From contig CAVOGD010000007.1 in the NCBI GenBank assembly GCA_963695155.1, positions 1 to 64,000 of the forward strand: a stretch of DNA of 64,000 nt. Direction: 5' to 3'. Made by a program: the position numbers and the translations under genes. Shown piece after piece: positions 19,360 to 28,612 of this stretch. Under the pieces are notes generated by a model. It saw only the letters and a list, made by a program, of their open reading frames with translations. It was not told the origin of the DNA and ran no database searches. Source of the stretch: SG8-30 sp963695155. GTDB lineage: Bacteria; Pseudomonadota; Gammaproteobacteria; Steroidobacterales; Steroidobacteraceae. Every line of letters begins with the position of its first letter. Within the stretch, counting starts at the first letter, position 1.

Positions 19360-20746
19360 TCAGCGCGCGCCCTTGCCGAACAGGACGACTTCGACGGTCT
19401 GGATCACGATCGCCAGGTCGAAGAGCAGGTTCCGGTTCTTGATGTAGTACAGGTCGTACTGCAGCTTCTCCACGGCGTCCTGCTGCGAGGAGCCGTAGGG
19501 ATAGCAGAGTTGCGCCCAGCCGGTCAGGCCCGGAGCCACCGAGTGTCGCACGTGGTAATAGGGAATCGTCTCCGCCAGTTGCGTGACGAAGGCGGGCCGC
19601 TCCGGCCGCGGCCCCACGAAGCGCATGTCGCCCTTCAGCACGTTCAGCAACTGCGGCAGCTCGTCGAGCCGCAGCTGGCGGATGACCGCGCCGACCCGCG
19701 TGACCCGGCCGTCATCCGGGTCGGCCCAGCGCGCCACCCCGTCCGCTTCCGCGTCCAGGACCATGCTGCGGAACTTGAGGACGTCGAAGACCTCGCCGTC
19801 CTTGCCCACGCGTTCCTGACGATAGACCACCGGCGCGCGCCATCCATCCTCGAGCTTGATGGCCAGCACGACCAGCAGCATGAGCGGCCAGGTGATCGCC
19901 AGCAGCGCCAGGCTGGCCGCCACGTCCAGCAGCCGGCCCAGCAGGTCGCGCAGGTTGGAGCGCTGGAACCCGTCCGAGAAGATCATCCAGCCGGGACTGG
20001 TGACGTCCAGCCTGACTGCGCCGGTCTCGCGTTCCAGGAAGTCGGCCAGTTCCACGACCTCTATGCCGTTGATGCGGCAGTGCAGCAGCTCGCGCAACGG
20101 AAATGCCTGGCGGCGGTCGTCCATCGCCACGACGATCTCGTCCACGTCGTGAGCACGGCAACAATCCAGCAGGTCGCCGCCGGTGTCCAGCGTCTTCAGT
20201 CCCGCCATGTTCTCGACGTCGCTGGCCACCGGCACGTAGCCGACTATGTTGAAGCCGATGCGATCGGCGCGCCGGCGCAAGGACATGATGTTCTGCGCCT
20301 GCTGGCCGGCGCCGTAGACGAGCACCTGGGTCTTCAGCATCCCCTCGCGCAGGAAGCGCGACATGACGAAGCGGATCAGGAGGTTCAGCACGACGGCCGC
20401 GGCGAGCGCCGCGGCGACCTGCGACGGGCTCACCCGCAGGCCGGGGAGCATGCCGGTCAGCAGTATCATGAAGACGAATACGCACGACTGCGGCCGCGGC
20501 GAAACGCAGGCCGAGTCCCCGCGGCCTCACCCGCAAGCGTCCGTTGTAGAGGCCCATCGCGGTCGACGCCAGGACCACGGCCGCCGCGAAATAGAGCGCG
20601 ACCGGCCAGGTCGGCTGCCCGCCGGCCGAAGCCGCGAACTGCCCGAGCATGACCACGCCGAACGCGGCCACCGCGACGCTCGCTTCCAGCAGGATCAGCA
20701 GCACCACGGGCAGGTGCACATAGTGCTTGAGGATGCGAACGGTCAT
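19360..20746 (-). CDS. EpsB-type undecaprenyl-phosphate sugar transferase (TIGR03013-like)
   Basis: Initiating phosphoglycosyl transferase: loads the first sugar phosphate of the repeat unit onto undecaprenyl phosphate. N-terminal membrane helices (VVLLILLEASVAVAAFGVVM and three more), a CoA-binding-like middle region (QVLVYGAGQQAQNIMSLRRR) and the C-terminal catalytic domain with FDVLKFRSMVLDAEADG, the Asp-Glu dyad LRLDELPQLLNVLKGDM and VGPRPERPAF. First gene of the leftward operon. One frame change near 20485 separates the first two helices from the rest. ATG 20746. Confidence 0.88.
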
Positions 20747-21210
20747 GCGTTCCCTGCCGAGGGCTCCCCGAGTCGTTGGTATGCGTAGCGCGCTGCCCCA
20801 CCGCGGAGGCAGCCTTGCCAGGTCGTTTCACGGCCGGACCGGCACCGGCCATGTAGCGACGAACCGCGAACAGTCTAGAACATCGCCGGCAGGGGAACGT
20901 GAAGCACGTCACATTCCAGCGGTTCACTGTCTTTGGAATCAGTCGCTTGCGACTTCTTCCTGCGCGCAGACATTAACGACGGAAAACGACGAAACATCTG
21001 GTTTCTCTGCCACTTGCAATGGGAATCTCGATGCGTCAGTCTCGAGTGAACCGTGCAGGCTTCTTGTGTCGCAATTCAGGTACAGCGCAAACCTGACATA
21101 ACCACCTCCCCTGACTATCGTTCGCCCCGTGCCGGGGCACCGGATTTCAAGACCTGTCGTTCCGTGCCCCGGTCGCGAGCAGATCTTCCAGCGACGAGAG
21201 TCAGCGAGCG
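20747..21210. other. Intergenic region between divergent genes
   Basis: 464 bases between the leftward XrtA operon and the rightward lipoprotein gene. It must hold promoters for both. The only candidate I can point to is a -24/-12-like element at 20902-20918 (minus strand). No reading frame here has coding character, and no 17-bp PEP-CTERM box is present. Confidence 0.5.
20902..20918 (-). promoter_or_regulatory. Possible sigma-54-like -24/-12 element for the XrtA operon
   Basis: On the minus strand TGGAAT-N5-GTGC keeps the 12-base GG-to-GC spacing of sigma-54 promoters, and lies about 155 bases upstream of the EpsB-type gene start. The match is weaker than at the three PEP-CTERM genes and no TGTCG...TTACA box precedes it, so chance is possible. 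Confidence 0.3.
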
Positions 21211-21863
21211 ATGTTCCAGGTATCAAAGTCGGCGTCTGCAGGTGTCATGCTCACGGTGGCGTTGCTGATCAGCGCCTGCAATGAGGGCAGTGGATCGACG
21301 GCGTCCGCCAGCAGGTCAATCAAACCGCCCACCGACCATTTCCGGCACGCCGGTTACGGCGGTCAGGCAGGGCGAGACCTACAATTTCACGCCGAGCGCG
21401 ACGGACCCGGACGGCGACACGCTGACCTTCAGCATTCGCAACAGGCCGGGCTGGGCCTCGTTCGATCCGGCCACGGGGCGCCTGAGTGGAACCCCCGGTG
21501 CCGCTCAGGTTGGAACGTACGGAAACGTGGAAATCAGCGTGTCCGATGGGCGCGCCGCAGCGCAACTCACCGCGTTCAGCATCTCGGTCAACCAGATTTC
21601 GCTCGGCAGCGTGACGCTGTCCTGGACGCCGCCGCTGACCAATGCCGACGGCAGCGCACTGACGACTCTGGCTGGATACCGGATCTACTACGGCCAATCG
21701 TCCAGCACACCTGTCGCAGATCGTCATCATCAACAACGCCGGCGTGACGCGTTGGGTTGTCGATAACCTGTCGCCCGCGACATATTATTTTGCGATGACA
21801 TCCCATAATACGGCCGGCGTGGAGAGCGCCCGGTCCGTGATCGTCTCGCGCGTGGTGAGCTGA
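21211..21863 (+). CDS. Lipoprotein with putative Ig (He_PIG) and fibronectin-III-like domains
   Basis: Surface or secreted lipoprotein: signal MFQVSKSASAGVMLTVALLI with lipobox ISAC, then a cadherin-like putative-Ig domain (ISGTPVTAVRQGETYNFTPS, DPDGDTLTFSIRNRPGWASF, GTYGNVEISVSDGRAA) and a short FN3-like domain (LSWTPPLTNADGSALTTL, YRIYYGQSS, and NLSPATYYFAMTSHN near the end). Such domains bind carbohydrate or act as spacers, which fits the exopolysaccharide context. Two frame changes (about 21315 and 21710) break it; read across them it ends at the TGA of 21861-21863. Confidence 0.7.
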
Positions 21864-21927
21864 ACCCAGCCATTCGCAGTCGTTGCGGCGTTGGCGATAC
21901 CGGGTCGCCACCCGTTATGATCGCCGG

Positions 21928-23040
21928 ATGCCACTCGCGCCGCCGACTCTCAGGGTTCGCCTGACCGAATCGCGAAGCGATATTCCGCTGACTCGCGAGC
22001 AGTGGAATGCCCTTGCCGAACGCAGCCCCAGCAGCACCGTCTTCCAGACCTGGGAGTGGTTCGATGCCTGGTGGTCGTCATTCGGCGCTGGCCACCAACT
22101 CTATTTCCTGTCGGTTCATGACGGCGACGGACGTAGTCGGCTTCGCACCGCTGATGAAGATCCGGGGCCGGCTGGGGCTACGGCAACTCGAGTTTGCCGG
22201 CAGCCCGAATGCCGATTATCAGGATTTCGTGATTCCCGACCGACGTTCCGAGGCAACGTCCGCCATCTGCCGCTTCCTGCACGCCGAGCGCCGGAACTGG
22301 GACATGCTCGTGCTGCGCAACCTGCCCGCAGAATCGCCGACGCGCATGGAACTGATCTCCGGGTTCGCGCAACTTGGTCTCGGCAGCATGGATACCGAAC
22401 TCATCACTTGTCCGTCGCTCCGCATCGCAGGGCACGATTCAGAGGTACGAGACCTGGTCAGCCGGTACAGCGTCACGCGCAAGGTCCGTCAACTCGAACA
22501 ACGGGGCAAGGTTGAGTTTCGAGTCCTGGACGTCCGTCGAGGAGACAACGCATCACCTCCCGATCTTCTTCGAGCAGCACATGCAGCGGCGGGAAGCGGC
22601 ACACGTACCGAGTCAGTTCCACGATGCCAGGCACCGCGAGTGGTTCACGCGCATGGCCGATACCATGGGCAAGGCGGGTTGGCTGCACTTTTCCATGATC
22701 GAGTGCGGCACGAAACCGGCGGCATATCACTTTGGTTTTTGTTTCAACGGCGCCCTGAGTTGGTACAAGCCCAGCTTCGACCATCAATTCGCCGGTCAAT
22801 CCCCCGGCACCGTGCTGATCCGGTACCTGATCGAGGACGCGTGCAACCGGAAGACTGCGTGAACTCGATTTTTCCGGGGGTGAGGAACCGTTCAAGGACC
22901 GCTTCAGCAATGACCGGCGAACCAACCTGAACCTGCGGGTCTTCTCGCGCCGCAGCCTGCACCTGGCATTCACCACGGCTGCGCGCCTGCGCGACATGGC
23001 CGGTCGCGCATGGCGAGCGAAACGCCGCTCATTCCGCTAG
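21928..23040 (+). CDS. FemAB/BioF2-like acetyltransferase, frame-broken
   Basis: GNAT-fold acyltransferase of the BioF2-like/FemAB class, often found in polysaccharide loci. Readable pieces in order: WNALAERSPSSTVFQTWEWF (typical N-terminus), GFAPLMKIRGRLGLRQLEF, SVTRKVRQLEQRGKVEFRVL, IFFEQHMQRREAAHVPSQFH, WLHFSMIECGTKPAAYHFGF and a C-terminal NLRVFSRRSLHLAF. Three frame changes (about 22125, 22540, 22860) are needed, so the gene is either badly resolved or decaying. Start ATG 21928; stop TAG 23038-23040 in the last frame. Substrate unknown. Confidence 0.65.
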
Positions 23041-23148
23041 GCCTGCGCGGACTCAACCGCCCCCGAGCACGCGCTTGCCTGCCGGCATATTGACCGGTCG
23101 CCGCTGTCTGGCGCACCCTGCCTTCCAGTGCAACTCGTGGAGACTGTT

Positions 23149-23412
23149 ATGGCCACCCCGGAAGAAGAATTTGTTGCCGCCCAGGCTGACGCCCAGAAGC
23201 TGACTTCCCGACCTGACAACGACACGTTGCTTGAACTGTATTCGTTCTACAAACAGGCGACTGACGGCGATGTCAGCGGCGACAAGCCCGGGCCGTTCGA
23301 TTTCAAGGCCCGTGCCAAGTACGACGCCTGGGAGGCCCGCAAGGGCATGAGCCGGGACGCGGCAATGAAGTCGTACGTCAAGCTGGTCAAGCACCTCAAG
23401 TCGCTTGGATAA
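23149..23412 (+). CDS. Acyl-CoA-binding protein
   Basis: 87-residue acyl-CoA-binding protein (ACBP), a cytosolic four-helix bundle that binds long-chain acyl-CoA. Family signature: ELYSFYKQATDGDVSG, then KPGPFDFKARAKYDAWEARK and GMSRDAAMKSYVKLVKHL, with the conserved Tyr, Lys and Trp residues. ATG 23149 follows GTGGAG at a good distance; an upstream in-frame GTG at 23128 is less likely. A palindromic-repeat array starts 13 bases after the stop. Confidence 0.93.
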   Translation: MATPEEEFVAAQADAQKLTSRPDNDTLLELYSFYKQATDGDVSGDKPGPFDFKARAKYDAWEARKGMSRDAAMKSYVKLVKHLKSLG

Positions 23413-23425
23413 GAACAGTCGGATC

Positions 23426-23481
23426 GGGGTCAGACCCCCTTTGGGGGTCTGACCCCTCTCTCACGGGGTCTGACCCCTCCT
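23426..23481. repeat. GGGGTC(A/T)GACCCC array R1 (A-T-T)
   Basis: Three cores of the 13-bp near-palindrome, centre bases A, T, T along the + strand, ending GACCCCTCCT. It fills the gap between the ACBP gene and the VanZ-like gene and abuts the latter's hydrophobic N-terminus. Confidence 0.9.
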
Positions 23482-23537
23482 CGCCCCTTCACTGGCTGCT
23501 GCTCGCAGCCGCGGCACTGCTCGCGCTGCCGCTGTTC

Positions 23538-24416
23538 GTGTCCCTGCCCAACCATCCAATCGTCATGGCGCGGCTGCATGACTTCGGTCATGCCCCGCTT
23601 TTCGGCGCCTTTGCGCTGGTCGTGCTCGCGATGCTGCCGGGGCGCCATACCTGGCACAGGTATCTCATCGCGTTCGTCATCGCCGTGGCGTGCGGTGCGG
23701 CAGTCGAAGTCGTTCAAGCGCTGATCGGGCGCGATGCCGAATGGACGGATCTGGCCACCGACGCTGCCGGCGCGGGCAGCGCGCTGTTGTTCCTTGCCGC
23801 CTGGCGCCTGGACGCCCGGGCTGGTCGGCGACTGCAGGCGAGACTCCTGGCAGGTTCCGTGGCGTCTATCCTGTTGCTACTCGCTGCGGCACCCTTGCTG
23901 CACGCAGGCGCGGCACATCTGCTGCGTGAGCATCGTTTCCCGGTGCTGCTGCAGGCGGACACCGCGCTGGACGCCTACTACCTGTCCGGAGGCGGCAACC
24001 GGATTGAGCGCCGCCCGTTGCCGGATCCATGGCGGCGACACGGCGACACGCTCGCGTACCGGGTCGAACTGCAGCCGGTCGCCTGGTCGGGCTTCACGCA
24101 CGCCGAACCTTCGCCGGACTGGCGCGGTTACAAGACCCTGGTGCTGACGCTGGTCAATCCTGCTGAGGAAGCTCTGGACCTCACGCTTCGGGTCCACGAT
24201 CAACGCCACAACCGACTGTATTCGGACCGCTTCAATCGCGCCTTGCATCTGCCCGCCCAGGCGACGACGGAGGTGCGTGTACCGCTCGCAGAGATAGCGG
24301 CGGCGCCGCAAGGCCGGGAAATGGACATGGCCAGGATCGCCGGCCTGATGCTCTTTGTCGCCGAGGCGGACAGCCGGCCGAGAGAGTTCTACGTGACGGG
24401 AATTCGACTCGACTAG
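23538..24416 (+). CDS. VanZ-like membrane protein with C-terminal sugar-binding-like domain
   Basis: About 290 residues. The N-terminal half resembles VanZ: DFGHAPLFGAFALVVLAML, VIAVACGAAVEVVQALIGRD (conserved Glu) and WTDLATDAAGAGSALLFLAA, with four membrane helices. The C-terminal half, from about residue 160, is a periplasmic beta-rich region (DWRGYKTLVLTLVNPAEEAL). Function unknown. The first usable start is GTG 23538, but the same frame upstream encodes a further hydrophobic run (LLLAAAALLALPLF) with no ATG, GTG or TTG before it enters array R1, so the native start may have been lost to the repeat. Stop shares a CTAG with the convergent glycosyltransferase. Confidence 0.75.
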   Translation: MSLPNHPIVMARLHDFGHAPLFGAFALVVLAMLPGRHTWHRYLIAFVIAVACGAAVEVVQALIGRDAEWTDLATDAAGAGSALLFLAAWRLDARAGRRLQARLLAGSVASILLLLAAAPLLHAGAAHLLREHRFPVLLQADTALDAYYLSGGGNRIERRPLPDPWRRHGDTLAYRVELQPVAWSGFTHAEPSPDWRGYKTLVLTLVNPAEEALDLTLRVHDQRHNRLYSDRFNRALHLPAQATTEVRVPLAEIAAAPQGREMDMARIAGLMLFVAEADSRPREFYVTGIRLD

Positions 24417-25465
24417 AGGCTGCGTTTCAGGCGCCGCACGAGATCGATTGCAAGATGGCTGCCGGGCAGCATGGCAGCAATGCGCAGCGCGATTCGCTGC
24501 ATCCGGCCGTCCCCCGGCGCCATCCCGTCAGCGCGATCCAGCGAGTGTCGGGCCGCCGCCCGTTGGCCGGCGGCGAGTTGCATGCGCGCCAGACGCAGCA
24601 GCTCCTCGCACTGGATCCGGTTTACTTCGTCTGCGTGCAGCCGCATGAATGCGGCGTCGGCGCGCCAGACCCTGTCGATGAGCGCCACGTGCGCCTCGAG
24701 CTGCTCGACAGGGTCTTTTCGCGTCAACCGCACGGCATCCTCGTGACTGCGGTTGAAGACCGTCTCGAGCCCCACGAACGCGGCGCCGGTTTGATGCGAC
24801 AGGCGCGCGAAGAACTCCGAGTCGCCCCACCAGGCATCGACTTCCGGGAAACTCAAACCGGAGCGGACGGCCGAAGCGCGGATGAGTGTCGAGGTGGGTA
24901 ACACCCAATGCTCCGACAGCACGTGCCGGAAGATGTCGCCGACGTACACCTTGAAATCGGTCGTGGGGAGCCCTGCAATGGGCTGTAGCTTCAGGTCCTC
25001 AAACCGGTACGACTGCTCAAAGACGTCATCGAAGTCGTGCCTCCGCCGGTGCCAGGATCGCAGGCCGTCCTGCTCCACCCGGCCATCGGCGCGCAGGTGC
25101 GAGAAATTGCTGAATGCGAAGCCAGCTTGCGGGAAGCGATCCAGCACCGCGACCATCAGTTCCAGCTTGAAGGGCATCCACAGGTCGTCGCTGTCGAGCA
25201 GCGCCAGGTACTCGCCCCGGGCGAGGTCGATGCCCCGGTTGCGCGCGGCGCTCATGCCACGGTTTTCCTGCCAGACGTATCGCACGCGGTCGCCGTACGT
25301 GGCGACTGCCGCGTCCGTACCGTCGGTCGAGCCATCGTCGATGACGAGGATCTCGAAGTCCTGGTAGGTCTGCCCAAGGACGCTATCTACAGCCTCGCAG
25401 ACCAGAGCCGCCCGGTTGTAGGTCGGGATGATGACGCTGACTCTGGGCGACAGGCTCGGGTACAT
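24413..25465 (-). CDS. GT2 glycosyltransferase
   Basis: 350-residue family 2 glycosyltransferase with the classical GT-A core: VSVIIPTYNRAALVCEAVDS, ILVIDDGSTDGTDAAV, NRGMSAARNRGIDLARGEYL and the DxD-type LALLDSDDLWMPFK. The C-terminal 80 residues are helical (MQLAAGQRAAARHSLDRAD). Probably adds a sugar to a surface glycan; donor unknown. It converges on the VanZ-like gene, the two stops sharing CTAG at 24413-24416. Frame intact; ATG 25465. Confidence 0.88.
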   Translation of the reverse strand: MYPSLSPRVSVIIPTYNRAALVCEAVDSVLGQTYQDFEILVIDDGSTDGTDAAVATYGDRVRYVWQENRGMSAARNRGIDLARGEYLALLDSDDLWMPFKLELMVAVLDRFPQAGFAFSNFSHLRADGRVEQDGLRSWHRRRHDFDDVFEQSYRFEDLKLQPIAGLPTTDFKVYVGDIFRHVLSEHWVLPTSTLIRASAVRSGLSFPEVDAWWGDSEFFARLSHQTGAAFVGLETVFNRSHEDAVRLTRKDPVEQLEAHVALIDRVWRADAAFMRLHADEVNRIQCEELLRLARMQLAAGQRAAARHSLDRADGMAPGDGRMQRIALRIAAMLPGSHLAIDLVRRLKRSL

Positions 25466-25562
25466 GTTCAGTGGCTGACCTCGACTCGATGTGACCGGCC
25501 AGATGCTGCAACGCTCCCTGTACTGGCAACAGTATGAGCGCGGAGCTTAGTACCGGATCGCA

Positions 25563-25579
25563 TGTCGGGAAACTTTACA
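25563..25579 (+). promoter_or_regulatory. PEP-CTERM box (probable PrsR site), copy 1
   Basis: TGTCGGGAAACTTTACA. The same 17-bp pattern (TGTCG-N4-A-N2-TTACA) occurs in the same orientation upstream of the other two PEP-CTERM genes. It ends 78 bases before the -24 GG of the promoter at 25656. Confidence 0.75.
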
Positions 25580-25655
25580 ACTACCAGCCTGATGCCCGAC
25601 CGAAGATGCCAGACAGATACTTCGTAACACACTGATTATATATAGTTTTTTATTA

Positions 25656-25673
25656 TTGGCATGGATCCTGCTT
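25656..25673 (+). promoter_or_regulatory. Sigma-54 promoter of PEP-CTERM gene 1
   Basis: TTGGCATGGATCCTGCTT: TGGCAT-N5-CTGC with GG and GC twelve bases apart, as sigma-54 requires. Predicted start of transcription near 25683, giving a short leader before the ATG at 25720. Confidence 0.75.
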
Positions 25674-25719
25674 ATTCTCATGGCAGAACCGACATCAATT
25701 CACCGGGATTGCACAAATT

Positions 25720-26280
25720 ATGTTCAAGAAGATCCTCTGCGGTTGCTCCCTGGCCATTGCGTTGGCGGTATCGGTGCCGGCAACGGCGCTGCCGGTCACG
25801 GGCGAAGTCATCATGTTCGGTGCCTTCAACACGGATACCGGCAACTTGGCCACGGCGACGTCGATCGCCTTTGTCGGATCAGGCTGGACGGACGGTGGCA
25901 CGGGAAGCTATGCGCCGATCAACTCGGTGTCCCGCCCGGTTACCTTCATGGACTTCACTTTCAGTCCGTCACTCAGTCCGAGCCCGCTCAACCCGCTGTG
26001 GAGCTTCACCTACGCGGGGATCACGTACAGCTTCGTGATGGACAGCGTGGACGTTGGGTCCCCCCGGAGTTCGTCATTGCTGACTCTGCTTGGGCGAGGA
26101 ACGCTCTTCGTAACCGGATTTGACCCGACACCCGGCATCTGGGAGTTCACCAGCGGGGAAACTCGTTCCGCGTTCATCAAGTTCACGTCCGAGTCCAGCG
26201 CACTGCCGGAACCTGGCTCGCTGGCGCTGCTCGGCCTGGGCCTGCTCGGGTTCGGTCTGGCGCGGCGGCGGAAGACCTGA
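25720..26280 (+). CDS. PEP-CTERM sorting domain protein 1
   Basis: 186-residue secreted protein anchored by exosortase A. Signal peptide MFKKILCGCSLAIALAVSV, cleaved near ATALPV; a beta-rich middle without cysteines (SIAFVGSGWTDGGTGSYAPI; FMDFTFSPSLSPSPLNPLW) that I do not recognise; and the C-terminal sorting signal LPEPGSLALLGLGLLGFG followed by LARRRKT. XrtA is expected to cut around the PEP motif. Expression is probably PrsR/sigma-54 dependent (promoter at 25656, box at 25563). Frame intact; a strong terminator follows. Confidence 0.93.
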   Translation: MFKKILCGCSLAIALAVSVPATALPVTGEVIMFGAFNTDTGNLATATSIAFVGSGWTDGGTGSYAPINSVSRPVTFMDFTFSPSLSPSPLNPLWSFTYAGITYSFVMDSVDVGSPRSSSLLTLLGRGTLFVTGFDPTPGIWEFTSGETRSAFIKFTSESSALPEPGSLALLGLGLLGFGLARRRKT

Positions 26281-26303
26281 CCGGTCTCGCAGGTAGACGC
26301 GAG

Positions 26304-26337
26304 CAAGAAGGGCCCCGCACGGGGCCCTTTCTTCTTG
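26304..26337 (+). terminator. Rho-independent terminator of PEP-CTERM gene 1
   Basis: GGGCCCC-GCAC-GGGGCCC hairpin followed by TTTCTTCTT; the outer bases GCAAGAA/TTCTTGC also pair, so it may work in both directions, including for thrC. Confidence 0.85.
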
Positions 26338-26360
26338 CGCAATCGCGGCGCAAGTGCTCT

Positions 26361-27668
26361 TCATATGTTTCCAAGCACTGACTTGAGCGCATCCAGGCTG
26401 TTCGGGATCTCGTCGAATCGGCTCGGTCGCTTCAGCAACTCATCCAAGCGCCGCGAGGAACCGGCACTGCCTCGCCTATCAGCGGCTCGACCACTTCATT
26501 GAACTTGGCCGGATGCGCCGTGGCGACCAGCACCCAGTGATGGTCGCGCCTGGTCGTCGTCGTCGAGGCCAGCATAGACGTGCGCGGCGGTGGCAGTGTG
26601 CGGGCACCAGCATTCACCCAGCCGTCGGAAATCCACGGCGATACGCTCGCGGATCTGCTCGTCCGTGACCGTGTGTGCCCTCACCTGCCGGGCCAACTCA
26701 TGCCACTCGGGATAGAGGCTGCGCAGGCGTTCCATGTTGCTGGGGTTGCCGACATCCATCGCCGAAGCCAGCGTCGCAACGCTGGGCCGCGGCCGCCAAT
26801 CGCCCGTCCTCAGGTACTCGGGAACGGCCAGGTTGGCATTGTGCGCAAGCTCGATCGGACCGATCGGCAGGCCCATGGTGCGCGCCCACAGACAGGCGAC
26901 CACGTTACCGAGGTTGCCGGATGGAACCACGAAGCCCGGGCGTTCCCGCTCATCGCGCCAGATCGCAAGGCTGCTCGCGGCGTGATAGACGACCTGTGGC
27001 AACAGCCGGCCGATGTTGATGCTGTTGGCCGAAGAAAGGTCAAACCGCTCGTTCAGCCCGGCATCGGCAAATGCCTGTTTCACGAGCTGCTGGCAGTCGT
27101 CGAAGGTGCCCCGTACTGCCAGCGATTGAACGTTGCCGCCCCAGCAAGTCAGTTGCTGTTGCTGGCGTGGCGACACCCGTCCCTTCGGAAACAGCACGAC
27201 GACTTTCGCCCAGGGCCGGCCGTGGAAGGCGGCTGCCACCGCGCTGCCCGTGTCGCCGGAGGTCGCGACCAGTATCGTGACCGGCCTGCCGGTCCGGCGG
27301 GGCTGGCGCTCGAGACAGGCCGAGAGGAATCTCGCGCCGAAGTCCTTGAAGGCCGCCGTCGGGCCGTGAAACAACTCGAGCACCGAGACGCGTCCGTCGG
27401 CGGATGCCAGGCGCCTGACCGGCGCCGCAAAGCTGAATGCCTCGTGGACAATTTCGGGCAGTTCGCTGGCGAGAGGGTCGCCAATGAAAAATGGTGCCAG
27501 CAGGCGCTCGGCGACATCCGTCAGGGTCGTGGCACCATCGAAGTCCTGTGGTGTGAATGCAGGAAAGCGCTGCGGCACGTACAGCCCGCCATCCGGCGCG
27601 ATGCCCTGGCGGATTGCTTCCGACAGCGTGGCGGTCAGTTTCGGGTCGCGTGTGCTGGCGAACAGCAT
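26361..27668 (-). CDS. thrC: Threonine synthase
   Basis: PLP enzyme converting O-phosphohomoserine to threonine. Seen: MLFASTRDPKLTATLSEAIR, the PLP lysine in GPTAAFKDFGARFLS, VATSGDTGSAVAAAF, the phosphate loop VVPSGNLGNVVACLWAR and VAVDFRRLGECWCPHTAT (with small variations). The ATG at 27668 overlaps the thrB stop by one base (TGATG). Near the 3' end two frame changes (about 26540 and 26455) must be crossed: WVLVATAHPAKFNEVVEPLI and then LDELLKRPSRFDEIPNSLDA, ending at TGA 26361-26363. The uninterrupted frame alone ends at 26496. Confidence 0.9.
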
Positions 27669-28603
27669 CAGCCTGGAACCACCCGGGCGCCGTCGGTATC
27701 GATCGCACAGATCCAGTGGTCGCTCGCCAGGTCGTGGGTCGCGAACGCCTCGACCATTGCAGCGGCAATGCGCTCGGCCTGGTGATCTTCGCACCACGCG
27801 AAGACCGTGGGACCTGCGCCCGAGATCGAGCAGCCCAGCGCGCCATTGGCCATCGCGGCCTGCTTGACCGCCTTGAATCCCGGGATCAGCCGGGCCCGCT
27901 GCGGCTCGATCAGGACGTCCTCGAAGGCGTCGCGGATCATGGCCAGGTCGTTCGTATAGCAACCCGCGAGGAACCCCGCCAGGTTGGCCGTCTGCCAGAC
28001 CACGTCGGACAGGTCCACCGTCTTGCGCAGTATCCGCCGGGCCTCGCGCGTCGACAGGAACATGTGCGGATGGACCAGAACGCAGCGCACCGATGGCGGC
28101 ACCGGAATCTGCTTGATGCGCGGATGATCGATCCCGACGGTCAGCACGAGACCGCCGAACAGCGACGGCGCAATGTTGTCGACGTGAACCGAGCCGCTCG
28201 CGACCGCCTCGCCCGCCATCGCGAACCTGAGCAGGTCGAGTTTCGGCAGCGGCTGGTCGAGCAGCGCATTGGCCGCGACGACGGCCGCGACCGCCGAGGC
28301 CGCCGACCCGCCGAGTCCCGAGCCGAGCGGAATGCCCTTATCGATGGAAATCTCGATGCCGAACGGAAGGGACAGGGCGTCCGCCATGGCGACGAGCGCC
28401 GCGCCCGCGCAGTTCTTCTCCGCCTGCAGCGGCAGGTCGGTCGCATGACCGGTGATTGCCGTGATGCGAATGCCCAGTTCCGGCACGCGGCGGGCACTGA
28501 CACGATCGCCAACCGCGTTGACGCTATGCCCCAGGATATCGAAGCCGACACCGACGTTGCCGACCGTGGCCGGCGCGAACGCGGTGACGAAGCCCTGCGT
28601 CAT
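27668..28603 (-). CDS. thrB: Homoserine kinase (GHMP family)
   Basis: 311 residues; phosphorylates homoserine with ATP. GHMP hallmarks: FAPATVGNVGVGFDILG at the N-terminus, the ATP loop GIPLGSGLGGSAASAVAAVV, and CSISGAGPTVFAWCE near the C-terminus. It lies between thrA (9 bp gap) and thrC (1-base overlap), so the threonine genes form one leftward operon. Frame intact. Confidence 0.95.
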   Translation of the reverse strand: MTQGFVTAFAPATVGNVGVGFDILGHSVNAVGDRVSARRVPELGIRITAITGHATDLPLQAEKNCAGAALVAMADALSLPFGIEISIDKGIPLGSGLGGSAASAVAAVVAANALLDQPLPKLDLLRFAMAGEAVASGSVHVDNIAPSLFGGLVLTVGIDHPRIKQIPVPPSVRCVLVHPHMFLSTREARRILRKTVDLSDVVWQTANLAGFLAGCYTNDLAMIRDAFEDVLIEPQRARLIPGFKAVKQAAMANGALGCSISGAGPTVFAWCEDHQAERIAAAMVEAFATHDLASDHWICAIDTDGARVVPG

Positions 28604-28612
28604 TCTGCCACC

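Noticed and set aside
20930..21020. TGGAATCAGTCGCTTGC and CTGGTTTCTCTGCC on the + strand as sigma-54 promoters for the lipoprotein gene.
   Set aside because: The GG-to-GC distance is 10, 14 or 9 bases instead of 12.
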